Shown: positions 44,962-56,238 of the stretch, in pieces | Layout of the letters: every line of letters begins with the position of its first letter | How positions within the stretch are numbered: position 1 is the stretch's first letter | Source: Rhizophagus irregularis | Lineage: Eukaryota; Glomeromycota; Glomeromycetes; Glomerales; Glomeraceae | DNA length: 64,000 nucleotides | NCBI RefSeq assembly: GCF_026210795.1 | Contig: NC_089447.1 | Span: 3,102,501-3,166,500 of the forward strand | Reading direction: 5' to 3' | Translations under genes and position numbers: made by a program | The notes under the pieces: model-generated | The model's database searches: none | Told to the model about the DNA's origin: nothing | Seen by the model: only the letters and a program-made list of their open reading frames with translations

Positions 44962-46605
44962 TAGTGCTTCTAACAGATCGGTTCAGACCGGATTTAGCTT
45001 AAATCTGATCCGATTTGATTTTTATTTTAATAGATCTGATCTGATCTGAATCTGATCAGATCTGGTTCAATTTGATCCAAATCTGGTTCGGATCCATTTG
45101 AATCCGATTTGAATCTGATCCAAATCTGGTTCAGATCTGGTCCTTGTACTAAAAAAAGGAAAGGGAACGTTAATTACGTTCCTTAAAGTAAAAAAAATAA
45201 AAATAAAAATAAAAAAACGAACTTACCATAGTTTGTTCTTTTAAATCCTGGTCGTTCAGCTTCGTCTCGCGTCCAGGTTTCCTAAAAATAAAAGAAAGGG
45301 AACGTTAATTACGTTCCCTTAAGTAAAAATAAAAAAAAAACCTAAAAAAAAGAAACGAACTTACCATAGTTCGTTCTTTTAAATCCTGGTCGTTAACGTC
45401 TTAACGACTTCGTTCGTCCAGGTTTCCTAAAAAAAAAGAAAGAGAACGTTAATTACGTTCCCTTAAGTAAAAATAAAAAAAAAACTTAAAAAAAGAAACG
45501 AACTTACCATAGTTCGTTCTTTTTTAAATCCTGGTCGTTAATGGCTTCGTCCACGTCCAGGTTTCCTAAAAAAAGAAAGGGAACGTTAATTACGTTCCCT
45601 TAAGTAAATTAAAAAAAAAAACTTAAAAAAAGAAACGAACTTACCATAGTTCGTTCTTTTTTAAATCCTGGTCGTTAATGGCTTCGTCCACGTCCAGGTT
45701 TCCTAAAAAAAGAAAGGGAACGTTAATTACGTTCCCTTAAGTAAATTAAAAAAAAACTTAAAAAAAGAAATGAACTTACCATAGTTCATTCTTTTTTTAA
45801 ATCCTGGTCGTTAACGACTTCGTCCACGTTCAGGTTTCCTAAAAAAAAAGAAAGGGAACGTTAATTACGTTCCCTTAAGTAAAAATAAAAAAAAAACTTA
45901 AAAAAAGAAACGAACTTACCATAGTTCGTTCTTTTTAAATCCTGGTCGTTAATGGCTTCGTCCACGTCCAGGTTTCCTAAAAAAGAAAGGGAACGTTAAT
46001 TACGTTCCCTTAAGTAAAAATAAAAAAACTTAAAAAAAGAAACGAACTTACCATAGTTCGTTCTTTTTTTAAATTTTCGTTAATGGCTTCGTCCACGTCC
46101 AGGTTTCCTAAAAAAAGAAAGGGAACGTTAATTACGTTCCCTTAAGTAAAAATAAAAAAAAAACTTAAAAAAGAACGAACTCACCATAGATTCGTTCTTT
46201 TTTTTTTAAATCCTGGTCGTTAGGCTTCATTCGTTTAGGCTTCCTAATAAAAAAGAAGGGAACCGTTAATTAAGTTCCCTCAAGTAAAAATAACAAAAAA
46301 AAAGAAACGAACTTACCTAGTTCGTTCTTTTAAATCTTGGTCGTCCAGCGTCCGTTCGTCCAGGAAAGGGTTTTTAAAAAAAAAATGAATTTTTTTAAAA
46401 AATTTAAAAAAAAAATCTGATCCGAAATCTGTTCAGATCGGATCAGATTTTCTCGTGTTTGATCTGATCCGATCTGAATCTGATCGGATCAGATTTTTTT
46501 TAAATCCGATCTGATCTACGGATCAAAATTTTGAAAACCGAACCGATCTGACTCGGATCAAATCTGCGGATCCCAGATCAGATCGGATTTTTTTTGGAGC
46601 ACTAA
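44962..46605. mobile_element. hAT-type element, 1644 bp, GATCTGAT arms around a mini-exon array
   Basis: The ends are TAGTGCTTC / GGAGCACTA, matching the hAT TAGNG terminus. A perfect 8-bp duplication ATTGTAGC flanks it (44954-44961 and 46606-46613) inside exon 2 of the transposase gene. The arms (44975-45140 and 46418-46590) are dense arrays of GATCTGATC/GATCCGATT motifs in both orientations. The centre is the mini-exon array. No transposase is present, so it depends on a hAT enzyme supplied elsewhere. Confidence 0.88.
45150..46380 (-). other. mini-exon/intron tandem array 6 (about 9 units of about 137 bp)
   Basis: On the minus strand, each unit has acceptor TTCTTTTTTTAG, a mini-exon of about 58-62 nt (GAAACCTGGACGTGGACGAA onward, ending GAACGAACTATG), donor GTAAGTTCG, and an intron with the hairpin GGGAACGTAATTAACGTTCC holding the branch-like TTAACG. 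The donor is in a second hairpin (ACGAACTATGGTAAGTTCGT). The exon itself has inverted CCTGG / CCAGG ends. One frame of the 58-nt form is open (NLDVDEAINDQDLKKNEL), but 58 is not a multiple of three and the 62-nt form has stops in every frame. Units are highly uniform, so the array is young or homogenised. Confidence 0.65.
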
Positions 46606-47098
46606 TTGTAGCTAAATAATATGCTCGTACAATTTCATTTCTTTCTAGTGCTGCTTTTTGTAACTTCATATAAAAAAAAATATTTTTTTAAGATAACTAA
46701 TAAATTGCATCAATTATTTACAACATATTATAAATCATAATGTTTACCTTTTTTCGTGTAATTCCTAAATATTGAAGTGACCTCCAAAGAGTTGCAATAG
46801 ACGCTCTTTTCCCTGTTAGGCATTCCATTTCATATACTAATTCGTCTAAATACCAGTCTATCTTTTTTCCAACAAGACTTCTGAGTAAAGTTATATCTCT
46901 TCTGCTAAATAGTTTTCTTCGGTCAGGAATACCTTTGAAAGGATTTGTAACACATGCCCAACGGTTATATCTCTTTTTTATCTTATTTATAACGCCTTTA
47001 CTCAAACGCAATGTATTGGCAATATTCACAGTTGACAAACCATCAGCATGAAGGTAAATTATACGCCAGTATAAATCTTCACTGAATTCTTGAGACAT

Positions 47099-48017
47099 AG
47101 TTGAGTTTACCTGTGAAAAATAAAAACTTTTATTACACGTTATATTTGTAATTGTTTTGGGAATTGTGAATCTCCAGAGTCAAATTAGGAATCAGTTTAT
47201 ATGCTACTAGCAAAATGAACGTGACCACGATAAAAAATTATAATGAAAATGATACAACAGTGGCTTAGTATCACGTAGATCAAATAAAATTTATGATTTT
47301 ATATGTGTATGTGATAGTTATTTTTGTAATTTCAAAATCAACATTTTTATTTAAATAGCAAAAATGCGGCCAATCATACTAATTCGAAAATGACGATAAA
47401 TCAAAAAATAAAAAAAATCTTAGTTTGATTTCAGTTTCATTTCAATTAAAAATAATTGAAAATCATGTACATGTTTAATTCGTGATTTGCCGATCAGTAA
47501 CATAAAATTCTCAGTGTAACGTGGGCAAAAATTTTGCCGATCACTAATTAATTCTGGAAAATTACGGAAATTAGCCAATAAGTAACACAAATTTATATGC
47601 AATTTTCAGCCACTTCCTTTTTGTAAATACGTCACCATAACCACATGTTTCAATCAAAATGACTTTTCGATAATTTTGTTTTTTAATTTCAAAAAGTTTA
47701 TTAGTGGACAATGTCAGATTGTTGCCTCTAATATATAGGCTCTTTCATAATTTCGATCTTTACAATTCTAATATTTGTTCAAATTTTGGGGTTATATTTT
47801 AATAAACTTGTTCTAATAATAAAGAAAAAGATAAAAAAGTCATATTTTGTTTATTTTTGGCGAATTTTTATTGAAATTTCTGAAAGTCAAACGCAAATTT
47901 CATATTATCAAAAAAGGTATTTTTCATTGTAGCAAAACTATTGGTTGTCTGAGATAACCAATTTTAAAATGTAAAATTTATTACAATCTTTTATTCGCAA
48001 TTTATTTATCAATGCAT
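47099..48017. other. intergenic region
   Basis: No supported gene; the minus-strand frame 47420-47602 is not convincing. It lies upstream of the transposase gene (start 47098) and downstream of the large minus-strand gene ending at 48018. Confidence 0.4.
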
Positions 48018-51000
48018 TTATTCTTCTAAAAACCGTTCTGCATGTTCTTTTTTCGATAAACTTGAATATCTAGTAATCCAATTTTCTATCATTTTTAGAG
48101 AAGGTATTACTTCAGTTGTAATTTCGCCATTCTCTGCCATTTCTTTCAACCCATCCAGCATATCCTTTGCAGTGTATCGGTCACTAGGATCACGTTGTCC
48201 AACCATAAAAAAGTGAGTTAACGCCGTTACTACTTCTTTTACTAGTCTTTTTCCACTGCCTTTTTTACCATATTTCTGATTGCATTTAAGTGCCCATCCA
48301 AGTTGTAGGTGAAATATTTGATTCCTATTATATTTTGAAAGTTTTTGAGCATTTGATCAATTATTTTACATAATAAAACCAATTTTTACTCACTCATCTA
48401 TATCTGTTTTTGAGAAATCTTCTCTTGATTCTTCACCAATTTGTGATTCTTCTCCTATTTCTTGCTTCAACAAATTCACTAATTCACCTCGTCCCATACC
48501 AATATCAAAATGAATATTTCTTCTGTTCAATTCATCTTTTAATTTATCAACTGTCCATCTTCTTAAATCCCAATGATTAGTATTTGTCACTACCAAATGA
48601 AAATTGTTCAAATGAATCATACAATAAGTGTGATCTATTAAATTGAAACGCCATTAATGCCATTGAAAAAATAAGCTTGCCTGAAGCTCGATATATTGGC
48701 ATTGTCCATTTTAAAAAAGCCTTGGAATGTTCACCCACCATTGGTTCAGGCTGTACAAGTTCTGTTTTAGTAAATTTACTCACAGAAAAAGTCATCATTT
48801 CTCCAAAATTGGGAAGGTCGCGTGCACAAATATATCCAGCTAAGGGACCCTCCGTTGGCCAAGACCATTCAAACCAATTAGAAATTCCTGGTATGGTTTT
48901 AACATTACTTTGACTCCTTTGATCACGATTAGGTTTCAAGTAAGCTATTGCTGTACCACTTAAACCATCTAATGCCTTTTCAATATCTTCACCAGTAGTT
49001 AAATCAAACCCTAATCGAACATATCTCTTAATAGCATGTGAGATCTTAGATTGATTGAATTAAAAGAGATGAGAATTGCTCGAATGAATATATTTGTCAA
49101 AAAAAGCAAAGTAAATATGATTATTACTTGTGCATGGTGACTATCAATTGAGGTTTTAGCTTCGCCTGCCTCTAAAAAACACCACTTTTTACATTCAATA
49201 TTATACCATTCTGCCCATTTTGAAACCAATGCCATTGTTTCTGAACAATGGTAGTGTGGGCCATTATCACTCATTACGATAACCCATTTTGACTTTGGAT
49301 CGAGTAAGGTAAATACTGCATCAAAGGATGAAGCAGTAAACCATGCGTCCTGTCTATTATCATTTGACCAATGGTCAAATGCTTGAATTTCTAATTCGTT
49401 GCTTTCTTGATTTTTAGAATATACCAAAACAGTATGCAGTGCCCATCCACGTTTTGCATAGAAGTCTTGTTTTGTTTCTCGAATTCGTTTTGGTAGTATT
49501 CGCATCTTATAGTCCACCACAATAAGAATACCATCGTTATTAAGTTGCAAAAGATTTGCATTGAATTGACTGTTCAAATACCCTTTTCTTGTTAGGTGCG
49601 CAAGGTAGTATTCTAGCATTTCCTGAAATTCTCTCAATGTTTCTTGTTGTTCATCTCCAAGTAATAATCGCAATTCCTCAAATAAATTGAAGATTTCGTT
49701 ACATTCAACACACTCTGATATATTATCCTCATTACAATTACCAAATGCAAATGGTAGGCAATGATTAATACAAGGGTCATGCGATACTTTTCCATCACAT
49801 GTCACATGTAAGTGTTTTGGATAATCACGTTTGAGAAATCGTTTAGAATTTTCAATACTTTTAAGTAAACGCGTCTAATTTACAATTTTGTTATTAGTTT
49901 TGAATATTTATAATTATAGAAACAAAAATTGGACGGAATAATACCTGTAGTTCTTGATTTTCAATATTTTGTATAATTAGATTCGCCAAATCCTTAAATA
50001 CATCATATCCATATGTACTACAAGTACTACAAAGTCCGCCCAAATCCTCTTGATATACAAATGGTCCATTTCTCAATCTTTCCAAAAATGCTGATCTCTT
50101 CATTCCTTCAGGGTACAATTTGTGAAATTTTTCCCAAAGAGCTTCTTTCTGATCACTAAGGTATTTTAATGGCAACCCTGTTTTGGCATCGACCTTGTAA
50201 GAACTTAAATTCACATTTTCTTTACTGCTCATGAACCATTCGAATTGATCTTCATGCTCTTGAGGCATAATTTTTTTTCGCATTGGTGGCTTAGGTGCAG
50301 CTGGACATCCATGGCCAAATATACGTCCATGTATTTTTGCATTGTGAATTGTATGTGAAGAAACCTACAAAAGATAATGAATTAACTAGCGAAAAATTTA
50401 TTCAAAGGTAATTATAAAATAATTACATGAAGTCTGGTTTGTAATTCCTTTATAAGGAAACTTATCTGCAATTATTGAAAGTATTCTTTGTTTTCCATTA
50501 GCGCCACGTTTATTTAAACTCAAACTATGCTCAAAACTTTCCCAGAATACTTCTGTAGCATTGAACATATTACTTGGTATTGTTCGTAAAAAACCATTTT
50601 GATAAAGCATATTTATCATTGCTTTATCTGATTCAGGATCAGATGATCGCGTCCAAAATTCATACTATAATAATTGGTAAGAAAATTTATTAGTTGAACA
50701 TTATTTTTTATTTATAATAGAACAAAATTTAACATGTGCCGTTCATCACAGAATTTATATCACGATATACCACCATCATTAGTTATTACCATCACCACCA
50801 GATTCGTGAAATATTAATGCGAGATTTTTGCTATTGAAAGTAATAAATTTGTTTAAAAGCTTACCTCCGATTCTTCTTTATCAAATGGTGTTATATTGAT
50901 ACATCCTGTAGCACGTAACATCGCCCGCCATGCTCTCATTTCTCTTTCTGAGAAAATATAACCATTTGGATATAACGAAGCTAATTGACTATGTAATTCA

Positions 51001-51876
51001 ATTATTGGACAATTATTTTCTTTCCATTCCCGAAATAATAAATACCAATCAACTTGACTACATGTTCTTTTTTGTAAATGATATCTGAATATTTGCTCCA
51101 TTTTTGAATAATCGTGCCATTCATTATAAAAACATACAAATTTTTTCAATTGTTCTAGTTTTTTTTTTACGTTAGAATTATCTAAGCCAAATAAAGTCTC
51201 GCCTAACCATTCTTTTAACATGCCCATTTTTTTCCACACACTATTAGGATCTGATCCATGAAATTCTTCAGATAGTTGGTTTTCTTTGTAAATATAAATG
51301 GAACTTTCATTCTCATTGACAGTTTGGAAAAATAATGCACGTTCTTTAGACCTGGTATAGATAAAGGATGATGCGAATCCACTTCCAACTCCTTTGTTTG
51401 TTGACGCGCCAATTGAATGTATTGTTATATTGATCTTTTGCATATTTATTGAAAAAGGTAGAAAGGACAAGTCCGATACAATTTCACTTAGAATGTCATT
51501 GTCATCCATACCCATTACCAATGTTCCAGAAAAGCGCGTTTCAGTTTGAAATATTTTTTTATAGAGGTTTGAAATAGCACTAGTAGGGTCATTTTCAACT
51601 TCTTCATTAGATTCAGATAAAGATTCACAAAAAAATCCCGGTAACAAATTGTTATGTTTATTTCCTTGAACTATTCGAATAATAAAAGGTCTGTTTTTCA
51701 GCTCAACCTGCGTTTTCATACCAATTCGAAAAGGGATAGTATTGTTCTACTTTCATTCCGTTCTCCCGTAACGATCTAACATGCCACCAGTTTCTTAAAA
51801 AAGGCCCAAAGTGTAAGTCGGGAATAATTATACCAGTAGCAATCAATGTTACTGAAGGTTTCCACCGTTTTGACAT
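48018..51876 (-). CDS. large RNase H-like plus SAP-domain protein gene, six exons, probable frameshifts
   Basis: The minus-strand ATG at 51876 (MSKRWKPSVTLIATGIIIPD) starts a gene of a type I recall as repeated in Rhizophagus-like genomes. Introns with good signals are 50665-50864, 50365-50426, 49875-49944, 49045-49127 and 48325-48393. Exon 4 holds CINHCLPFAFGNC, ILIVVDYKMRILPKRIRETK, WVIVMSDNGPHYH and LEAGEAKTSIDSHHAQ. Asp of VDYKM, Asp of SDNG and Glu of LEAGE could form an integrase-like DDE triad (inference). Exon 5 ends with a SAP-like motif (WTVDKLKDELNRRNIHFD), a DNA-binding helix pair. Exon 6 ends KKEHAERFLEE. Frame changes appear needed near 51736, 50440 and 48645, so it may be a recent pseudogene or contain sequencing errors. 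A transposase or a domesticated derivative are both possible. Confidence 0.68.
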
Positions 51877-52013
51877 GTTTAAACAGTTTGTTATAATATT
51901 TAATAACGCGTTGTCAGATTGTTACAAGTATACTCGTTCAAATATATTGATTATCCCCGCCTTGATTATTACATGCATATATGATCAACATCCCGTGATT
52001 GGCGAATCACGAA

Positions 52014-52580
52014 TTAATTATTTTAAATATAAATATCAATATATCATATTTAAAAATAAAACAATTTATTATTAGCACATTCTATTGAATTTTAAATATT
52101 TCACATACATTTCTTAAAAAAATCAATTTTTTTTTAATCAATTTAATTAAAAACTAGTGTTCACCTGTTGTCTACAACAACAGTTAATATGTAATTCCGG
52201 CCAGAATTAAAAGATCTGCAAAGAATTTCCTTTTTTGGAAATTTGAGCAACACAATTTTTTAATTTCTCTGAAAAGTAACAGAAGACAAAATTTCCTTTT
52301 TTGAAAATTTGTGTAACCAACAATTCCTTTTATGGAATCCTGCGTAACTCAAAATTTCAGTTTTTCGCCAGAAATAAAATTTCCTTTTTTGGTCTTGTGT
52401 AACATTGGCGACGAATAGGAGTAGGGTTACACAATTCAAATGACTTATTTATATGGTTAATCTAAACATAACGCCCACGTGATTGCAGTGTTTTTTAATA
52501 TATAGAAGATAATTGAAAATCATGAATTATTTTAAATATAAATATCAATATATTATATTTAAAAATAAAACAATTATATT
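52014..52580. repeat. direct duplication flanking a degenerate element
   Basis: ATTATTTTAAATATAAATAT followed by CAATATAT-ATATTTAAAAATAAAACAATT occurs at 52014-52070 and again at 52522-52575. Between them (52150-52505) is a segment sharing both ends with the 26845-28975 region. Within it, short copies of AATTTCCTTTTTTGGAAATT and TGTGTAAC repeat three or four times, as in the cores of the GTCGAG MITEs. Confidence 0.55.
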
Positions 52581-53019
52581 CTGATTAAATAATTCGCGTA
52601 TATTTCTTAAAAAAATCATAAAAAAAATCTTGTACGTCGTACATGCAATTACTAAATATCATCCCTTTGTGATAAATAAAAAATTACGCAACACAAATTC
52701 AACACAAATTCAACACAAATTTATCAAATTTAACAAAATTTGGCCAAAATTAATAATTTTTTACCAGAATTATCAACACAAATTAAACACAAATTGAACA
52801 TAAATTTCAGTCACGATTTATTTATATCAACACCCGCGTTGTTAATAATTAAATAAATAAATCTGCGATATGGAAAACGTGACTATAAATTCTTTTAAGG
52901 ATATAATTTTATTAAAATAAATCAAAACTCCTATATCAAGTGACTAAAAAATATATTTATTTACGAAATATTCATTTTGTTTATCAAATCGGGGTACTAT
53001 GTGAATGACACCATATATA
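52581..53019. other. A+T-rich spacer
   Basis: CAACACAAATT repeats about four times near 52695-52790. No gene is supported. Confidence 0.4.
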
Positions 53020-54165
53020 CAGTCAACTTTCTTTATAGTCACACATTTGGGACAGTCCATATTTGGTGATTATAAAGAGATGTGACTATATAAAAAATTT
53101 CTTATATTTGTATATCATAATTCTGGCCAAAAATTAACATAATTTTAGCCAAAATTATACTTAAAACTTTATTGTATCGTAACTTCGCCAATATTAATCG
53201 TAGAGAGATGATCTTACCGCCATTCGATTCGTCTTGATGAGACAGTTCTAATGGTATAAAATACGTCGAAATCCAATCACTAGATTAATTTCTGAAATTA
53301 AAAAAATATTAATGGTTTTTGTGTAATAACTCTGTCAATATTGATCCTAGAAAGACGATCTTACTACCATTCGATTCGTCTTGATGAGATGAATCTAATG
53401 GTATAAGATACATCGAAATCCAATCACTAGATCAATTTCCGAAATTAAAAAATATTAAATGGTTTTTAAGTAGTAACTCCGTCAATATTGATCACAGAGA
53501 GATGAGCTTACCACCATTCGATTCGTCTTGATGAGGCGATTCCAACGAGCTATTAATCGTCTTTTTACAATCACTAGGTACCGAGAAATTTAGCAAAATG
53601 TTAAATGGCGCAGTAAACGTAAATTAAGAAATATAATAATGCTGATGCTTAACATTTTGTTGAATAACTCATCAGCAAGTGATCGCAAAAGGATAAAACT
53701 ACCACCATTCGATTCATCTCAGTGAGAAGATTCTAACAAGCTATGATACATCTTTGTACGATTATTAAATGCCAAGTTATTTAATATATTCTTTATATAA
53801 CTGTGATTATAAACTATACATGCCACCCAAATTATTTTAGACTGCCGTAATTATAAGTAAAATCCCAAATTCAATTATGGCATCCCAAATTATTTTGGCA
53901 CTTTACATAGTAAATTATATATAAACCGAATGAATTATGGCATCCCAAATTATAATTATGGCATCCCAAAATAATTTGGGCAGCATGTATATTATAAACG
54001 GTTCTTTTTAATATAAGATTTTTGAGGATAGGTGTGATAGTGACTATAGATAGATAGTGACTATATAGGATAGTTTTTAATAATAAAGTGTTTTGAACAT
54101 TCAACTGGTGTGACTATATAGTAGAATGTGATTATAACGGGAGTGACTATAGAGGGAGTTGACTG
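53020..54165. mobile_element. CAGTCAAC TA-target element, copy 2
   Basis: Flanked by TA (53018-53019 and 54166-54167) with ends as in copy 1. Over shared parts it is nearly identical to 15925-17636, including the module copies. It lacks both LINE insertions but has its own 177-bp insertion at 53815-53991. The high identity suggests recent transposition or duplication. Confidence 0.8.
53815..53991. mobile_element. 177-bp MITE, TATACATGC ends, 8-bp duplication
   Basis: The ends TATACATGCCACCCAAATTA and the inverse of TATACATGCTGCCCAAATTA are flanked by a perfect 8-bp duplication TTATAAAC (53807-53814 and 53992-53999). Copy 1 of the host element shows the empty site at about 17459. The interior repeats ATGGCATCCCAAATTAT. 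A related fragment is at 54168-54285. Confidence 0.82.
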
Positions 54166-54167
54166 TA

Positions 54168-54285
54168 TATATAATTTACTATGTAAAGTGCCAAAATAAT
54201 TTGGGATGTCATCATAATTAAATTTTGGGATTTTACTTATAATTACGGACGCCCAAAATAATTTGGGTGACATATATATTGTATT
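54168..54285. repeat. fragment related to the TATACATGC MITE
   Basis: Inverse of much of 53815-53920: shared strings include ACTATGTAAAGTGCCAAAAT and ACTTATAATTACGG, with ends GCCCAAAATAATTTGGGTGA. It abuts the right end of copy 2 of the CAGTCAAC element, which may have inserted beside or into it. Confidence 0.6.
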
Positions 54286-54464
54286 CATTCTGAATATAAA
54301 GGTTTATGAAATTTGACATTTAAAATTTTAAATTTATTTGATATAATATTATATAATACAAATTTTTTTAAAAAATTAACTTTATTAATAAACAAGTATT
54401 AGTATAAAGGATGTATATTATTGAAGAATTTAAAGTGCAACTATATTAAAACTCCAAATGATTC

Positions 54465-54785
54465 AATTCAGTTCCATTTTTCAGTTTTTTTCTAATTGGT
54501 CAAAATCTATTTTGCACAATAATTTACCATCTAGTGATTATAAAAAGCTAATCAATAGCTTGTTGGAATCATTTTATTAAGACAGTTCAAATGGTACCAA
54601 AATCATCTTTTTAGTAATAATATATGAAAAGTTATTTTTGCCAATTTTTCATATCATTCGAACTGTCTTAACGAAATGATTCCAATGAGTTATTGATCAG
54701 TTTTTTATGATCACTGAATAGTAAGTTATTGCACAAAATGGATTCTGATCAATCAGAAAAAATTAAAAAATGAATCTAAACTGAA
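54465..54785. mobile_element. palindromic MITE with the module (GGAATCAT variant)
   Basis: The arms TTCAGTTCCATTTTTCAGTT on the left and TTAAAAAATGAATCTAAACT on the right are inverse relatives. Inside are ATCTAGTGATTATAAAAAGC / TTTTTTATGATCACTGAATA and TTGGAATCATTTTATTAAGA with its inverse. Same architecture as the palindromic elements at 1.87 and 3.1 kb. Confidence 0.55.
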
Positions 54786-54829
54786 ATGTTTAAAGCTTTA
54801 AACTGTATACATTTGGTAATAATATTAAA

Positions 54830-55150
54830 AATTCCTGATATCGCTACTTATTTTAGAGAATATAAACATTTCAAAAAACAATCTGCAGAAACTCTTTTGA
54901 TACAAATTAGTGAATTCTATCTTATACAAATTACCATATGATTTTCAAATAATAGTTGGTGGAGAATATATAAACTTACCTCCTTATATATAATTACTTG
55001 CAAAAAAACTAGTTTCTATTGTTCCTCATGCAGTTAACTGTGAGTAAATTTGGTCAATTTGTAGATAAATGACTGAAAAAAAAAAGGATATGATTATCAG
55101 TAGAAAATTTAGCAAAAGTTTATTTGTATTACATTATTAATAATACTATA
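54830..55150 (+). pseudogene. hAT transposase C-terminal (dimerisation) remnant
   Basis: The plus-strand frame reads PDIATYFREYKHFKKQSAET, then GGEYINLPPYI, LAKKLVSIVPHAVNCE-stop-IWSIC. After a frameshift in an A-run comes LSVENLAKVYLYYIINN. The pattern P-A-CE--WS-----K-RNRLSVENLAK is characteristic of the hAT C-terminal dimerisation region as seen in Glomeromycotina copies. Stops and a frameshift inactivate it. It is the only hAT-type enzyme trace here, while several hAT-type MITEs with 8-bp duplications are present. Confidence 0.62.
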
Positions 55151-56236
55151 AAATCCCAAATATAAGTAACCTTTTTTTGTTATAGGAGTGCTTAAATTTA
55201 TATATTTGGTATATTGTAATATTGGCCAAAATTATCATAGTATTGGTAAAGTGTACTTACTTTTGGGTAATATAAAAATCTGGGAGTGCTTATATTCGGA
55301 GATACTTATATTCAGAACTTTACAGTAATTCAATAAATTTAAATTAATTAATTATAGTAAAAATTGAATAACTGATAAAATTTGTGCCACTTTAAATAAT
55401 GCTCATCATCATTTTAAAAAATATGAAATTAATAAATATAATGGAAGAAATAACCATAACATGTTCATTTAATGATAATAAGTAAGTTTCACTTCAAGAA
55501 TTAGAGATTTCAAAAGTATTTGATTTGGGATTAAATATTTGGAAATAATACAGTGATGAATAAATAATTGGAAATTAATGATGAGTTTAATAAATTTATT
55601 TAGAAATCAGAATTCAAAAAAAAATGCATTTCTGAAATTACTACTATATTTTGTATATATTAAAATCTAAAGAATTTTAAGAGGTTTCAGTTTTGATACC
55701 CATGTTTAGCTAAGATCAGGGTAAGCATTCAATTTCTTAAAATATTTCCTCTATATATACTTCTAAAAAATCCTAATAATTCTGCAGAACTAAAGATAAT
55801 ATAAGCAGTTTACAATCATTAGAAAAAATAATACCAAATGTATTATTTTAAGGATTATTCAAAAAAATAAAGTTTTCTGTGATTATTTAATAGCCCAAGA
55901 TTTTATATAAAAGTGACTTCAGAGTTGATAGATGAAGATGATATTCAAGTTATTAATAAAAATTAGAAGCTTACAACTGATATGATAATAGAAGTTGTGC
56001 TTGCTTATTCATTTCTAAAAGTGAGTATTGAAAGGAAAAAACATTACTTAGGTTAAATAAAAAGAGATTTTGTGTTACCATTCATATAAGAAAAAGTTTA
56101 AAGAAAATGTTTAAGAAATTATTGCCAAAAATAATGTTTCAGATCAGATGGCAAGGAAACAATTATTCCAGGATATGATAATAAAGCATCTTTCTGAAAT
56201 AACATTGGAAACTTTATGTAAAAGAATTCAAAGGGC
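55151..56236. other. A+T-rich spacer with a small AGTGCTTA repeat
   Basis: At 55165-55320, strings such as GGAGTGCTTAAAT, GTACTTACTTTTGGG and GGAGTGCTTATATTCGG form a diverged inverted repeat, related to 7861-7977. The rest has no supported feature. Confidence 0.4.
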
Positions 56237-56238
56237 TA

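Larger units (their letters stand above)
44332..47098 (-). pseudogene. Tc1/IS630-type DD34E transposase gene, split by a hAT-type element
   Basis: Exon 1 (47098-46748) encodes MSQEFSEDLYWRIIYLHADG and a helix-turn-helix (GLSTVNIANTLRLSKGVINK), then WYLDELVYEMECLTGKRASI. Introns are 46664-46747 (GTAAAC to ATGAAG) and 44637-44709 (GTAAGT to TTTTAG). Exon 2 (KAALERNEIVRAYYLAT) is interrupted at 44962-46605 and resumes at IGEHYTQNQLIFIDESAKDE, with the first Asp in IDES. The second Asp is in VIVMDNAKIHH. The Glu in PIETAFSTIK is reached only after a one-base frameshift following SSDFNP; spacing to the second Asp is 34 residues. A TGA replaces Arg near 44825 and a TAG replaces Trp at 44455. The C-terminus (DDPVYALLVACSQITPQMAK) ends at 44332. 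TIRs of this element were not located. Confidence 0.85.

Noticed and set aside
48677-48913. Plus-strand 78-codon frame
   Set aside because: Antisense shadow of exon 5 of the large minus-strand gene.
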